A stretch of 64,000 nucleotides of DNA from Pezicula radicicola (taxonomy: Eukaryota; Ascomycota; Leotiomycetes; Helotiales; Dermateaceae). The position numbers and the translations under genes are program-made. The stretch covers positions 372,001 through 436,000 of the forward strand of contig PDUO01000038.1 of assembly GCA_003008705.1 (NCBI GenBank). The letters run 5' to 3'. Positions 44,764 to 59,312 of this stretch are shown here, piece by piece. Under the pieces are notes generated by a model. The model did no database searches. It saw only the letters and a program-made list of their open reading frames with translations, and was not told the origin of the DNA. The first letter of the stretch is position 1. Each line of letters opens with the position of its first letter.

Positions 44764-46507
44764 TCACAGACCCTCGGCTCGCTTGACGTTGTCTTCGTCA
44801 ACCTGCAGAGTTCTCAATACAGTCACCATGTTCCTCTTCTCCAAGCTCTTCTTCACAGGGTTCTTAGCTTCAAATACTTCAGCAAGTTCCTCCAGCGTCC
44901 TGTCCTTGGTCTCGGGGAAAAAGAGATACATGACGCCGACTTCAATGAGATCCCAGAAGACAAAGACAAGATAGAAATAGTAGTGGATATCTTCGAAGGC
45001 TGGTCCAGAGGCGTATTGAATGATTGTGCTGGAGATCGACGATGCGAGATTACCAATCGCTGTCCCTTTGGCCCTCGTCGACGTGGGCAGGGTTTCTGCA
45101 ATGTACATCGATTGGAGTGGGGTCCAGCCAAAAGAGAAAACAATTCCGAAGAGGTATATGAAAGCAATTGTGGTATTGGCTGCGCTCTTGTTGGAAGGGT
45201 CATTAGTGGCCATCTTCGACGTTCCCGTCATAATTGCAAAGCAGATGGAGCAGAAAACGGTTGTATAGAGGAGTAACGGTCGGCGACCCAGCTTATCTGT
45301 AAGTCGCGCTCCTAGAATGGCCCCCAGGAAGCAAATGGCTGGATAAATTCCGTTGAGCATCAGCTGAGTACTTTCGGAAGTGATTCCCGCATTGCTAAGC
45401 ATGACGACTAGATAGTACGAGGTAATACTGTTTCCAGACAGCTGCCCAAAACAGGCCATGCCAAGTACGCAGATAAGACGATGGCGAGCAGAGTGCGTGT
45501 TCCAGAGCTCTCTGTAATCCCACCAGCGTTTATCAGAGTCAGAAACGCCAATTTGCTGCGTCATCTCCTTCAATTGAAGTTGAACCATGGGGTGGGATGC
45601 AGAGCCTTCCCCATGGTACTTGGCCAGGACTGCTGTAGCGGCTTCAAGATTGTCTTGTGCCATGAGCCAACGGGGACTTTCAGGAAGGAACCATACTCCA
45701 ATGGCAACCATGACCGATGATGCAAGCTGGCACCAGATCGGAATTCGGAAGCTAGTCCCAGAATCCATTTTTGAACAGCCATAGACAATCCAACTTGCCA
45801 CAATAGACCCGATATACCTATTATGCTGATTAGGAAGGTAGCGTGGACAATTGGGGTTTCCGAACACTTACCAAGTGCAATTGTAAAGACCAGTCAAAGT
45901 TCCACGCCAATGGGGATGGGCCAACTCTGACACATAACATGGAGCGCTAACACAGCAGAAGCTGACTCCGAAACCAAGTACGAATCGGCCTCCTAAGAAC
46001 ATGCCGTGGTTGATAGAGGGTGCTTGAATGCAAGTTCCAATAATCACAATAACTGCACCGGTGAACATTCCCATTCGACGTCCGAGGTAGTCATTTGTCG
46101 GGCCTGTGAGAAAGACAGCTGGGATACTGCCGATATTGTACATTGCAAAGACGAGTCCAGTACTAGGGCCCGCAGTTGACCTTGAAAATTGTCAGCTGAG
46201 TTGACCATAAGTATGCGACAAGGGGCACTCACATGTGAAAGAATCTCTGGTAGCTGTGCATCCCATTGAGTCCTCCCATGAGGGAGCCATCATATCCATT
46301 CAGACATCCACAGAGGTATGGGATTGTCAAAACGGCATATAGCCGCAACATACTAAGTGTGAAGGGTTTGTACTTTGTGTCAACCACATCGGAAGCCAAC
46401 TGAACGGCCTCCGCAACATGGTCACTCTTGAGATCATGCAGCCCTGTGTTGGAAGGGGAGAGTGTCTCTCGATGGTAAGCATCGGCTTCCTTTGACGGTT
46501 CAGCCAT
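44764..46507 (-). CDS. MFS sugar transporter, likely lactose permease
   Basis: Twelve-helix proton symporter at the plasma membrane. Three exons: 46233-46507, 45872-46180 and 44764-45817 (introns 52 and 54 nt), 545 residues. Joins restore [13 protein letters not shown] and [15 protein letters not shown]. Sugar-porter signatures are [47 protein letters not shown] and [15 protein letters not shown]. The [14 protein letters not shown] stretch and divergent location from a GH2 beta-galactosidase both match fungal LAC12-type permeases, hence the lactose call; galactose or another disaccharide remains possible. Its start is 936 bp from the beta-galactosidase start, so the two share one promoter region. 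Confidence 0.87.
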
Positions 46508-47443
46508 GATGGAGAGTTGCCAGACGAAGAAAACTAACTGGCGGGTCGAACAAAGTCCAGTGGTTTTGAAATGAAAATTGGATGGACAACAGGGGAAGTA
46601 GGGAAAGGGAACATAGTCTGATCTTATACTCACCCTATCTGTTAACCTCAAATCAAGATGTCGAAAGATATTCTGGAAGGGGCACCATCCCCGCTTGAGA
46701 GTTGCATGGCGGGGGGTAAGTTGGTACCAATGTTGCCTACTTGACCAGATTCGAGGAGCGGGGGGTAAGCATTCGCTCCCCAGATTTGGGGATAACCTGG
46801 ATAATCTGGGGAAATGGGATTTTGACAGGTGAGATGCGCATCCGGCCCGGATCGGACGACATAAAGAGCACGAACTGGGCGATGAGTGGCGATGAGTGCC
46901 TGTTGTCACGCGTTATTATTAAATGTTGGTGTTGGGGAAGCGTGATGGGGAAGAGCGGTCCGAGTTGGACTTCGACGATTTGCTGGCTTAGGTAATCTCA
47001 AAATGCTGTGTCATTGGTCCGGGGACCACGGTGCCGCTGACAAAGCAAAGATCCTCGGTTCACAACCACACAAACCTCACAAACAGCCTCCTCCTGCTGC
47101 TGCAATTGCTCACGACCGTCGTGGGGATGTTGGATGCAACCATTCGAGTGGCCGCCAGCATCACACCAGCATTGCGCATGGATGTAAGTTCTTCCATTTG
47201 CCTTTCACCAGATTCCCGTGACTCCCGGTGTTGTGTGAGGGATGAGCCCTGAAGTCCTCTGGGATTCGAAGAGAGCCCAGCTTAAGCAAGGCGGGCCGTA
47301 ATGTATATTGTAGGTATCTATTATTGTCTCAAGACTGCTAGCAGGTCAAGTATCTCTCATTCCCTCAGCTTTCTCTCCTCGAGTCCAGATCCTTTTTGGC
47401 GTTTCTTAGCCTGTTCTTCCAACTCTCCCGCACCGTCTTGGAA
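46508..47443. promoter_or_regulatory. Shared promoter of permease and beta-galactosidase genes
   Basis: 936 bp between two divergent start codons. It holds a 12-bp direct repeat GCGGGGGGTAAG at 46709-46720 and 46758-46769. Matches to the CreA repressor consensus SYGGRG (GCGGGG twice, CTGGGG as CCCCAG at 46778-46783 and CTGGGG at 46806-46811) lie within ~105 bp. A palindrome, ATCCGG-C-CCGGAT, is at 46840-46852. The motifs suggest carbon-catabolite repression and a C6-type activator site; this is inference from sequence alone. Confidence 0.6.
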
Positions 47444-50806
<3,363 letters not shown>

Positions 50807-51120
50807 GCCTTTTAAATGTGTGCAATATTACGTTTTAAATGGAAATTTATGTTGTCTAGCTTGACATGTCTGATGGGAGTCAACTAAAACCCCTTTTTGG
50901 GTAAGCGAAGTAGGTAATTATACTAGTCTACCTACCTTAGTTAGGCAAGCCAGTGAAGTCTAGAAGACCTAAAAATAATTGACTCACTCCTCCACAACTT
51001 CTTCCATAAGATGTTCAACTCCCACGTAATTGTTTCAAAAGTAAAACCCTCGCAATAATTCGCCTTTGAAAGAGCACTACCAACATCCACGCTCAACATC
51101 TTCAATCCCAACCTAAAACC
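50807..51120. other. Short intergenic region
   Basis: 3' flank of the beta-galactosidase gene and leader of the next locus; nothing recognised. Confidence 0.5.
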
Positions 51121-52600
51121 ATGGCGGCGCTCATCCTCGTTGATCTCCAGGCAGACTTTCTAAACTCTACACCCGATCGTCCTGCGCGTATAGATGCACG
51201 ACCTTTTATAAATCTCCTACCTGGCGTTCTTCGCGAATTCACATCACGTAGAAGACCCATAATCTAGGTACGCAGTGCCTACACAACTTCACCACCAAAC
51301 ACATCATGCGCATTTCCAGCACCAGACAACTCCTCCCAAACCTCAGAAACCCTCAGAAAGCGAAGAAAGCGAAGAACAAAAGAAATTCGAATCCTACCTC
51401 ACATAAACACATGGAGCAGGTTGATTCTGTAGAAGAGGAACCCCTGGCGCAGCTATACATCCACGTCTGGCTGGATTCAAACAAGATCATCATATCGAAG
51501 TAATAAAAACTTGGTATTCATCATTTACGGATACAACTTTAGATCAGGTTCTGAAAGATAGTGATACGACAGACATTTTCATAGCTGGTGTAACAACAAA
51601 TACATGTGTTGCAGCCACAACAGTCCATGCACTACGTTTAGGATATAAAGTAACACTCCTCTCTGATCTGACCTCAGCCATAAAACCCGAATCACACAAC
51701 AAAGCTATATCAACTCTAACCGCAGCGCCCTATAGCGTTACACTCAGTACAACAACTACATTCTCAACACAACTAAACAATCACTATCGAAGCACTAAAA
51801 CAGGAAATGAACAACCACTTCCAACACTATACTGGGTCTGAGGTTCCATCCCGAGTTGGCGAGTAATGCTTTCGCTTTCACATCTCCAAATCGCATATAT
51901 CAATACACGACTTCGAGTCATGTCTACACCAAAAGAAACGAGCGAGGAATTTAAACGGGTTAATCCGAGGTGTAAGACTCCTGCTTTTGTAGATAGTGAT
52001 GGTATTATTGTCACAGAAAGTATGGCTATTCTTCAATATCTTGATCGTTTTTATCCTGTTCCTAGTCCTTCCTCTTCGTCTGATAATGATGAGGATAATG
52101 TGAAGGGGGAAGAGCATGGGAATATAGGACAGGATATAACAGGGAAAAAAGAGAAAGATAAAAAAGATCGGTGGACAAAAACAATGATTCAATTTCACGA
52201 ATCCGAAATCCTACATTCATTATATGAACCCATCGAATTACTATATCGTCCCGATTGGGAGAAAAGTCATCACAAGGAGGACATCTTGAAAGCGTACGGA
52301 GATGTACTTAAGGAGCTTAAGAACTGGGAAGGTTGTTTAAGTAAAGGAGATGATGATTTTCTTTCATTTGGAGAACAAAAATTTAGAATAGCTGATTGTG
52401 CTTTTTATCCTGTTTTGGCTTATTTTGTACATAGGGGGTTGGTGTTGAATAGACGGTTTCTGAATTTAGGGTGTTATTTTGAGAGGTGTGGGGCATTGAG
52501 GGAGGTACAGGAGGCTTGTCCGGATGGGTGGGAGAGACCTGGTAGGAGTTTGTTTGGGAGGTGTGAGATTTTAATTGCGGAGGGAAGGAATGCGGAATAG
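51121..52600 (+). pseudogene. Broken isochorismatase-like + glutathione S-transferase two-domain gene
   Basis: The first part begins MAALILVDLQADF and continues VLREFTSRRRPII, VRSAYTTSPP, then (frameshifted) THGAG, KTWYSSFTDTTLDQVL, IFIAGVTTNTCVAATTVHAL, RLGYKVTLLSDLTSA: the cysteine-hydrolase (isochorismatase) fold, with the CVAAT nucleophile Cys. Without a frame change the reading then runs PTLYWV-stop-GSIPSWRVMLSLS and on through a GST: NPRCKTPAFVDSDG, ESMAILQYLDRFYP, and a C-terminal domain to 52600. Nonsense codons are TAG 51265 (Trp expected), TAA 51414, and TGA 51839 (Arg expected). At least two frame changes separate the parts. Only the piece from ATG 51866 (244 codons) is open, and it lacks the GST's catalytic N-terminal strand. 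Confidence 0.75.
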
Positions 52601-53519
52601 GTTGTGGTTTTGATGTTATGATTAGGGGAGGATTGTTGTGGTTGAATTTTATAAAAGGGTATATGTGTTATGTATGTTCTACAATTTCTATTTTATAGTA
52701 ATAGTTTTGTATTTGTTGGATCCTACCTACTAAAGTTCAAATGTGATATCTTACAAGTTAGTGCGAGGAACTTTCCAATTAAACATTAGAGATTCTGGAA
52801 TAACAGCTTCGGCCTGGTAGATTCCAAAACACACCCCAGCTATGCCTCTAACACTGCCCTAAACAGAGAAAGTGAAGAGGACAAAGTGTTTATACTAGAC
52901 TATACGCTTAATAGCAACAGCTTTATGTTCCTTAGGCCCTAACCATTATATCTAGACAGGCTTTGTACAAAGAGGCTAATTTAGTAATGTTACAACTTAT
53001 TACAAGTTATAAGTTTTATAGTATCTTATATTACCAATAGGCTACAATTAGATAGTTATATTTAGATAAAATACTAGAAATCCAAATAGAGACTACTATC
53101 TTTATTAACACAAGGAAAATTATATCTATCTATTTTACAAAAGATTTAGTATATAACCACAAAGTAGACTTTTCTTATTTGCCATTCTGTCAACATGCTT
53201 TTAACAGATTAAAGTAGCGCAGTTAGTTATAATCTCTAAAGTAAGCATTGTAAGATAAAGAGAAAGGACACTTCTCTTCCAAGTCAATGCAAACTATAAC
53301 TAAAAAATAATATCAGATGATTCCCTTATAATTTCGACATCACAATAAAGATAAATTTCAACAGCTGGGTTATCCTAGCTAGCGTGTTAATCAGTATAGT
53401 TGTCGCTAGTTTTTGAGTCTAATCAAATTTTGTAAGGGAGAGTATAATTGTATAAGCCTATCAAAAATAGAAAGATAAGATTGACTAATCAAACACGTTG
53501 AGAAAACCCCTTTCTTCCT
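52601..53519. other. AT-rich intergenic region
   Basis: Strongly AT-rich from about 52650 on, with stops in all frames; no gene or repeat unit was recognised. Confidence 0.5.
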
Positions 53520-55574
53520 TCAAGATATCCACTTCAACTCTCTCAATTTAGCTTTGAAACGCTGGAAGCGCGACTCTCTAGTAGGATTAGGGTAAGGCGT
53601 CGATGGCCTTATTTCTTCTAGCGAACGAGTGTCAAGATTATTTTTAAGGACATATTGAGGTGGTGAGGAAGCGGGGCTGCCATTCATTGTGGAATACCCG
53701 GAGTCTGGAAGTTCCTGGAAGAAAGTTCCTCGGATTCCAGTAAAAGATTGCAGATGATTTGAAGGCTCTGGGATCTCTTTCTCTGCCTTAGTTATATCTT
53801 GATGGTCAATAATTTCTGGAAACACTTTCAAATCGTGAAATAGGATTGGATATCGAGTCCACACCTTGGAAGATGGCGTTCCTGTCGATGTTTGGGTTTC
53901 CGCAATATCTGGATGATATATTATGCAATTGGAAGCAGTGGCTTCAATTTCGGGCCCGGTTCCAAATACTGCACGACTAGAAGGAAGGCCTACAACCTCC
54001 AGCGAGAGCCGAAGCTTGATGTCCTCGAAAATGTCGTTAATTGGGACAACGTAAGCGACTCCAAAAGCATCAGTTGCAACGATGTGGCCACAGACTTCCT
54101 TCGTTATGCTATCAACTACCCAGGCACCGCTATCACCAAGCTGTAAAGCTATAGAGTAATCAGCATTGTTGAAGCTATCCAAGAACAAAAGCTAACCTCT
54201 TTTATCCGAAATTGTGAGAGCATTGGTTCTTACCAAGCTTCTTCCGGGTGCCAGCATAAGATACGACCATGATCTCGACAATTTCCCCGAAGCTGATCCG
54301 CTCATGGCAGTTGTCAAAACAACTTTTCTCTCCTCTTCAGTGCTGGTTGAGCGGCCGAGTTGGGAAATGTCGTGTTCTGTTACAAAATTTGGCAAATAGA
54401 GTGAAGTGTCTTCGATGGTAAATAAAGCCCAGTCGAGATTTGGTTGATCTTGAAGATCATCCTGCGAGGTCTTGTATACATGTCCAATGATCGATTGCAC
54501 TTTTCCCAGTATCTCGGATTGGGTCTCATCCTGTTCCAAAACCACTTGGGCTTCGGAGTTGAATGAGCTTAGGTCGAGTTCGAAAAGGTCGCCGTCGTCT
54601 GATTGATTTGACAATCCCTCGTCAAGATCAATATCACCAAATTCTTCTCCTTCTCCCTGGTTTTCAATGCATTGTTCTTCAGCAAGAAAATGACCAGCTG
54701 TTATTCCTAGTATGGAAAACTCCCCTTGATTTGATTGGACTGAGATGATGCCCCCAATTGTTGCTGATCGCATCTCTCCATGAGCAGAAACACTAATTTT
54801 TGATCCACACAAGGTCCCCAAGGATAATATTTCGCTCTTCTCGCAGTAGACTTCGACCGTTTGGTGGTCGTCAATGTTGATCGGAGAAGTCGAGAGTGGT
54901 AGATTTTTACGCAGCGCCATGGGAGGTAATTCATGAACATATATCTCGAAGCTCGGGCTGTAGGTATTTGGATGGGGCGGCTTGAAATCTGACTCGACTT
55001 CAGGTTGCTTGAAGAAACGTCTGATCTTACCTGCAATATCCCTGTCGCATTGGATAAAGACCCAAGGCGCTGCCGTCGTTTCGCTTTCGCCCAAGACCTT
55101 CAGGCTCATCAGAATTCCCCTACACCTAACCAGCCCCCTGGTCAACTTATTGAGGTTATCGGCATGTAATTCTCGCAGATCATTGAAACGATTTTGTGTT
55201 AAAATCGGTATCGGTTTATTGAAGGGCATGAGCTTTCTCTTCTTCCGGTTTGGAATGCCCCATGATAATAGAGTCTTGCTCACTACAGCTCCGCCATCCA
55301 TAAAGACGACCTTGGAACTGTCCGGTGTTGAACTCTCCGATGTATTCGTCGACACATATCCAGAATCGACGCCTTTAGCATCCTCAGTTTTTGCCACCTT
55401 TGCTAAATGCTTCTTTGCTTGTAGTGACGGCCTGCCTACTTCCAACGCGGCTACAGCCTGGACCAGCTCTGACGTGTCGGCATCAGATATTTCTATCGCA
55501 GATGAGGTCGCGGTATCGATCGTAGAGACTGGAATAGTTGAAACAGTACTCATTTCGTCTTTTAGCATAAGCAT
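53520..55574 (-). CDS. Trypsin-like serine protease-fold protein
   Basis: Two exons: 54197-55574 and 53520-54148 (intron 48 nt), 668 residues; the join reads ISDKR + ALQLGDSGAWVVDS. A chymotrypsin-like catalytic set is visible: His295 in GITAGHFLA, Asp381 in NLDWALF, and Ser466 in GDSGAWVVD, followed by GHIVATDAFGVAYVVPINDI. The first ~270 residues (Ser/Thr-rich, then a MPFNKPIPILTQNRF region) and the last ~130 (Ser/Pro-rich) are not recognised. It has no signal peptide, so it should be intracellular. The family is widespread in filamentous fungi and, to my knowledge, uncharacterised. The start MLMLKDEMSTV is at 55574; the second Met is also possible. Divergent from the membrane-anchored protein at 55832. 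Confidence 0.82.
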
Positions 55575-55831
55575 AAGGAATAATATCGAGGCAAGGTCCG
55601 GTTTTTATCCTGGATTCACTTGATCGTGATGCGGTTCAGCTGAAGGGGCTGAGTCGCCGCAGCAGGGCCAGCATGATGATTGGGTTGTTCCTCAGCCAGC
55701 CGCTAGCTCAACTGAATGAAATCAAAGATCTGGATACTCGGCCTGTAAATCCCTCATTACTGTCATTTGGAGCATGATTACATACGAATAAAGACGACGT
55801 TGGTAGAGTCCCTGGATGCCCTCAACTACCC
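55575..55831. promoter_or_regulatory. Divergent promoter, 257 bp
   Basis: The start codons of the trypsin-like gene and of the membrane-anchored gene are only 257 bases apart on opposite strands, so both leaders and promoters must share this segment. Confidence 0.6.
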
Positions 55832-57034
55832 ATGGCTTCACAATTTCCACTTAGCAAAGTCACAACAACTCAGCTTCATCAGCTCACTCGAGTTTTATGG
55901 TCTTGGTCTATCTGTGGAGAATGCTCCGCAGGCAAAGCTTGCCAGGCAGAAGAGTGTCCGTGGCAACGATCAACAATCCTCGGACGCTTCTTCGAATTCT
56001 ACAAAACTCTGACAGCATTATACGAGGCAGATGTAACGCCCCCTCAACAACCTGGTCTCAGATCGCACGAAGATTTAATGGCCATAATTGAGGAATTAAA
56101 GTCAAATCCGGAAGTTACGAGGAATGCACTACTTGACAAGTTGTACACGGACCGACCGGCTCGAACCGACCAGGAACGCGCTATAAACATAGCAGTCAGG
56201 GTGATGATGATGGTTAATTGTGCTTCTTTACGCCAGTCATCTGCTCTTTTAGAGCTTGGGAGCCATCAAGCTCATTGGCGAAGTGATATTCCGTTTTCGG
56301 AATTCATAACAAGTATTTTCCCAAAGACAGATCATCCTAGCATCGACCATATAAAAGAAAACCTAAAAGCAACGAAATTAAAGAAACGAGCAGGACTGAG
56401 ATTCGAAGCGACAGATGATTTGAGAAGTCATTTAAAGTTGGACAGGAAACGAGCCGTAGTTGAAATCTTCCATCATACGGCTTTTTTGAAGGAGCAATTA
56501 AGGCTCACAAAGGACGAACCTGCGATCATGTCTGTCTCACAGTCTATTAAGTTGTGAGTACTACATACGGGCCTTTGAAATTTTGAGTCGGGAATTGACA
56601 TAACCAACAGAGGCGTACTACCCCGTCCTTTAGCGCTCGAGACCTTAGCAACGTTGCAGACCATCCTGTTTCCTCTTACAGATGCTAAATCCAAAGCCCT
56701 CCTTCTCTCCCTAACCTCAACCACAACTCAAAACTTCGATACAGACGTCCTGCGATACGACTCATCGACAATCCGCAACCCAAACCATCCGGAACCAATT
56801 CCCTACCACTATTTTGGTTCCCGCCTCGCAGATTTATACGAAGAACTCGCCAACCCCACCCCTCGAGGAATGGAGATATGGTTTGAACGAAAAAGCGGTG
56901 CGAGATATGTTATGATGGCTACTATTGCTGGCGTATTTCTTGCTATCCTCCTTGGGATAGCGAGTCTGGCACTGGGTGGGTATCAAGCTTGGATTGGTTA
57001 CCAGCAGTGGCAGCATCCCGTCACTTCCGTGTAA
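55832..57034 (+). CDS. Conserved fungal protein with C-terminal membrane anchor
   Basis: Two exons: 55832-56553 and 56611-57034 (intron 57 nt, TT/GTGAGT donor), 381 residues; the join reads SQSIKL + GVLPRPLALETL. The N-terminal third has a Cys cluster (CGECSAGKACQAEECPW) and a helical middle with RPARTDQERAINIAVRVMMM. The second exon carries PRPLALETLATLQTILFPL, a PIPYHYFGSRLADLYEELAN segment and an R(Y/M)-type end: SGARYVMMATIAGVFLAILL as one hydrophobic helix, followed by a short cytosolic/lumenal tail. This C-terminal layout matches an uncharacterised family I recall from many ascomycetes. No function is known. Its divergent promoter with the trypsin-like gene suggests related roles; that is inference. 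Confidence 0.8.
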
Positions 57035-57634
57035 AGTGCTAGATAGGCAGATGGCAATGTATGAAAAGGTGGAAGATGAATTGTCCATATCCTATTCTTA
57101 TTAGTCATTCTTAGAATCTGTAACCGCCTATATAAGTCTTTTCCCAAACATTCGTCAGCAGCTTCCCAGGTTGTACAGAGCAATTACGAGTAGTACTCTC
57201 CTAAGGTGTATCTATATTAAACCAACGCTTACTGTAAGCAAAGTAGTCCATATATCGTGGATAGTGTCTACTCTAGGATTTATAGGAACATGTTTAAGCT
57301 CCTTGAATATTGTCAAAAGAATAGTGAAAATAAGAGGACGTAGGGTTAGATTAAGTGTAATTAGTCAAAAATCGAGAAGTTAAAGGTTTATCCACTATAC
57401 TCTATGCGCTTGATAGGAATAGATTTATCTTTCTTTGACCTCAACCATCGTGTTCAGACAGGCTTTCCACAAAAATACCAACTTCGCAATGTCAATGACT
57501 TGTCACAGGCAACAAGGTCTCACACAACTAGAATTACTAAGACGCCACGATTATAGTGTCATGCATATATATAATTCCTAGAGCTCCAAATCGAGACCAA
57601 CTCGTCCGGGATTTAGATCTTAGTGGTTACTAAA
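57035..57634. other. Intergenic region between convergent genes
   Basis: 3' flanks of the anchored protein and the regulator; AT-rich centre, nothing recognised. Confidence 0.5.
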
Positions 57635-59312
57635 TCACCAAGGAATATACGTCTCAACAACAGCTTCTCCTGAGCCCCGCACTCGCCTGTTGATAGGTCG
57701 AACACATGATACATACGCTACTCTTAAATTGGGATCAAAATGCATCCGAATCCTCCGCGAAGTGGCCTCGTCTGGAATATATTCCTCATCGCTGTTTAAG
57801 CCATCTTCCTCTAGCTCAGCGAGCCAAACCATTATTTTCGAAACTAGTATTCCATCACAGACACCTTCTTTACGAGGACTACTTTTCAGAAGACAGATTG
57901 CCTCCCTTCTCAAAGCTCGGTGTCGAGATATCCAGCCAATTGTTGTGAGAGGGACGATGACCTGCATATCAAATGCAAAACCAGAGGCGCCGGGGTTTGA
58001 AGATAATTTCCGAGAGAGTGCCACTATTTCCTCTAGCTCGCGTTTAAAATGGCCGTCGTCCAATGAAGATGGAGAAGCATTTGATGCGATGGTTAAATAC
58101 CCGGCTAACCAATGCAGCCGCAGCATCATGGCTAGCATGCCATGCTCCCCAGATGTCTCTTCAGCATGTTCCCACCTTAATAACTCTTCAAATGCTTCGC
58201 GCCACCTGTCAAACTCTTCTAGCGTCCTCTTTTGCTCCGTAAAGCAAGGGTCCACATCAAAGAATAACCTCCGTTCTTTCACACTGGAGAAATCATGTAG
58301 GTGTAGGGTGCTCGCTAACCAATGTACACTTCGTCTAATAATCATCTCTAGGAAAACTCTCCCTTCTTGCAATGATGAAAATGAACGTGGCATATCATCG
58401 ATTGAGCTTTGACCACAACGTCGATATCGCTCATGAATCTCAGCATTGCGTGCATCTGCATACCATAAAGCTTGCCATCTGAGTCGCTTCTCGACCTCGG
58501 GCTCGCCACCAAATAACTGGCCAATTCCTTTCAAACCAGCAGCGACTTGGTTCTTGGCGCATTCATGATACCCATGGAAACTGTCGAAGCAGTTGAACAG
58601 TAAACATGCTATTAGCGTACTCCGTAAATCATGAGTTGGATGTAAGTAGCGGGAATGCCGATATGAGCGGTATATCGATTGATGCCTCAACGTCCCTACT
58701 TCATGGCTTGAGAACGGTGAGAGACTCCCAACGGATATAACTGCTTGTCGAATCAATGGGGACGATGTGTACGCTCTCAACATCAAGTCAACCCATGTCG
58801 CCCAATCATAATCACCAGCCGTCCTCGAGCAAAATCGCAGGAAATACCGATGTTCTTCCTCACTCTGGAATGGGTTGCTAACTGGTGACTTTTCCTGGGA
58901 TTCTTTATGCGAAACGGGTGAGTCGGGAGAAGATGATTCGAGGGAGTTTGTAGGACTCGATACTATTGAGATGGGACTACCCTTTGGAATGAGGACGCGG
59001 GGTGCAAAACTCGTAGATCCGCCTAAAGAAGGCCTCGGGCTTCGTTTAGGAGATGGCTCGTAGCCATCGCATTGATGTCCAAATCGAAGACAACGACTAC
59101 AATTTGGTTTCGTCTCATCGCATTTTACTCTGCGTATTCTGTTCTCTCAGCCAATCAGCATAATCGCCCCCAAATAATTCTTAAAGCTTGTTAGGAGAAG
59201 CTCACTTGCAAGTTGTACAACCAGTCCTAACCTTCGGCTTACTAGCTCTTGATTTCTTCACTTTTCCATCTTCCTTCTGACCATCATTTCCCTTCCCAGC
59301 AACATTTTCCAT
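57635..59312 (-). CDS. Zn2Cys6 transcription factor with fungal-specific TF domain
   Basis: Two exons: 59206-59312 and 57635-59138 (intron 67 nt), 536 residues. The intron falls in the zinc cluster, and splicing yields C32-TT-C35-K-IRRVK-C42-x6-C49-SR-C52-x6-C59, a perfect CX2CX6CX6CX2CX6C binuclear cluster preceded by a Lys/Arg stretch (KKSRASKPKVR). A Ser/Pro linker follows, then FLRFCSRTAGDYDW and the helical C-terminal domain (IRQAVISVGSL...). DNA-binding nuclear regulator; its target genes are unknown. ATG 59312 begins MENVAGKGNDG. It ends 600 bp from the anchored protein and has no obvious cluster. Likely intact. Confidence 0.9.

Noticed and set aside
54982..55623. 213-codon plus-strand frame
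   Set aside because: Antisense to the trypsin-like gene, whose catalytic motifs and intron make that strand certain.
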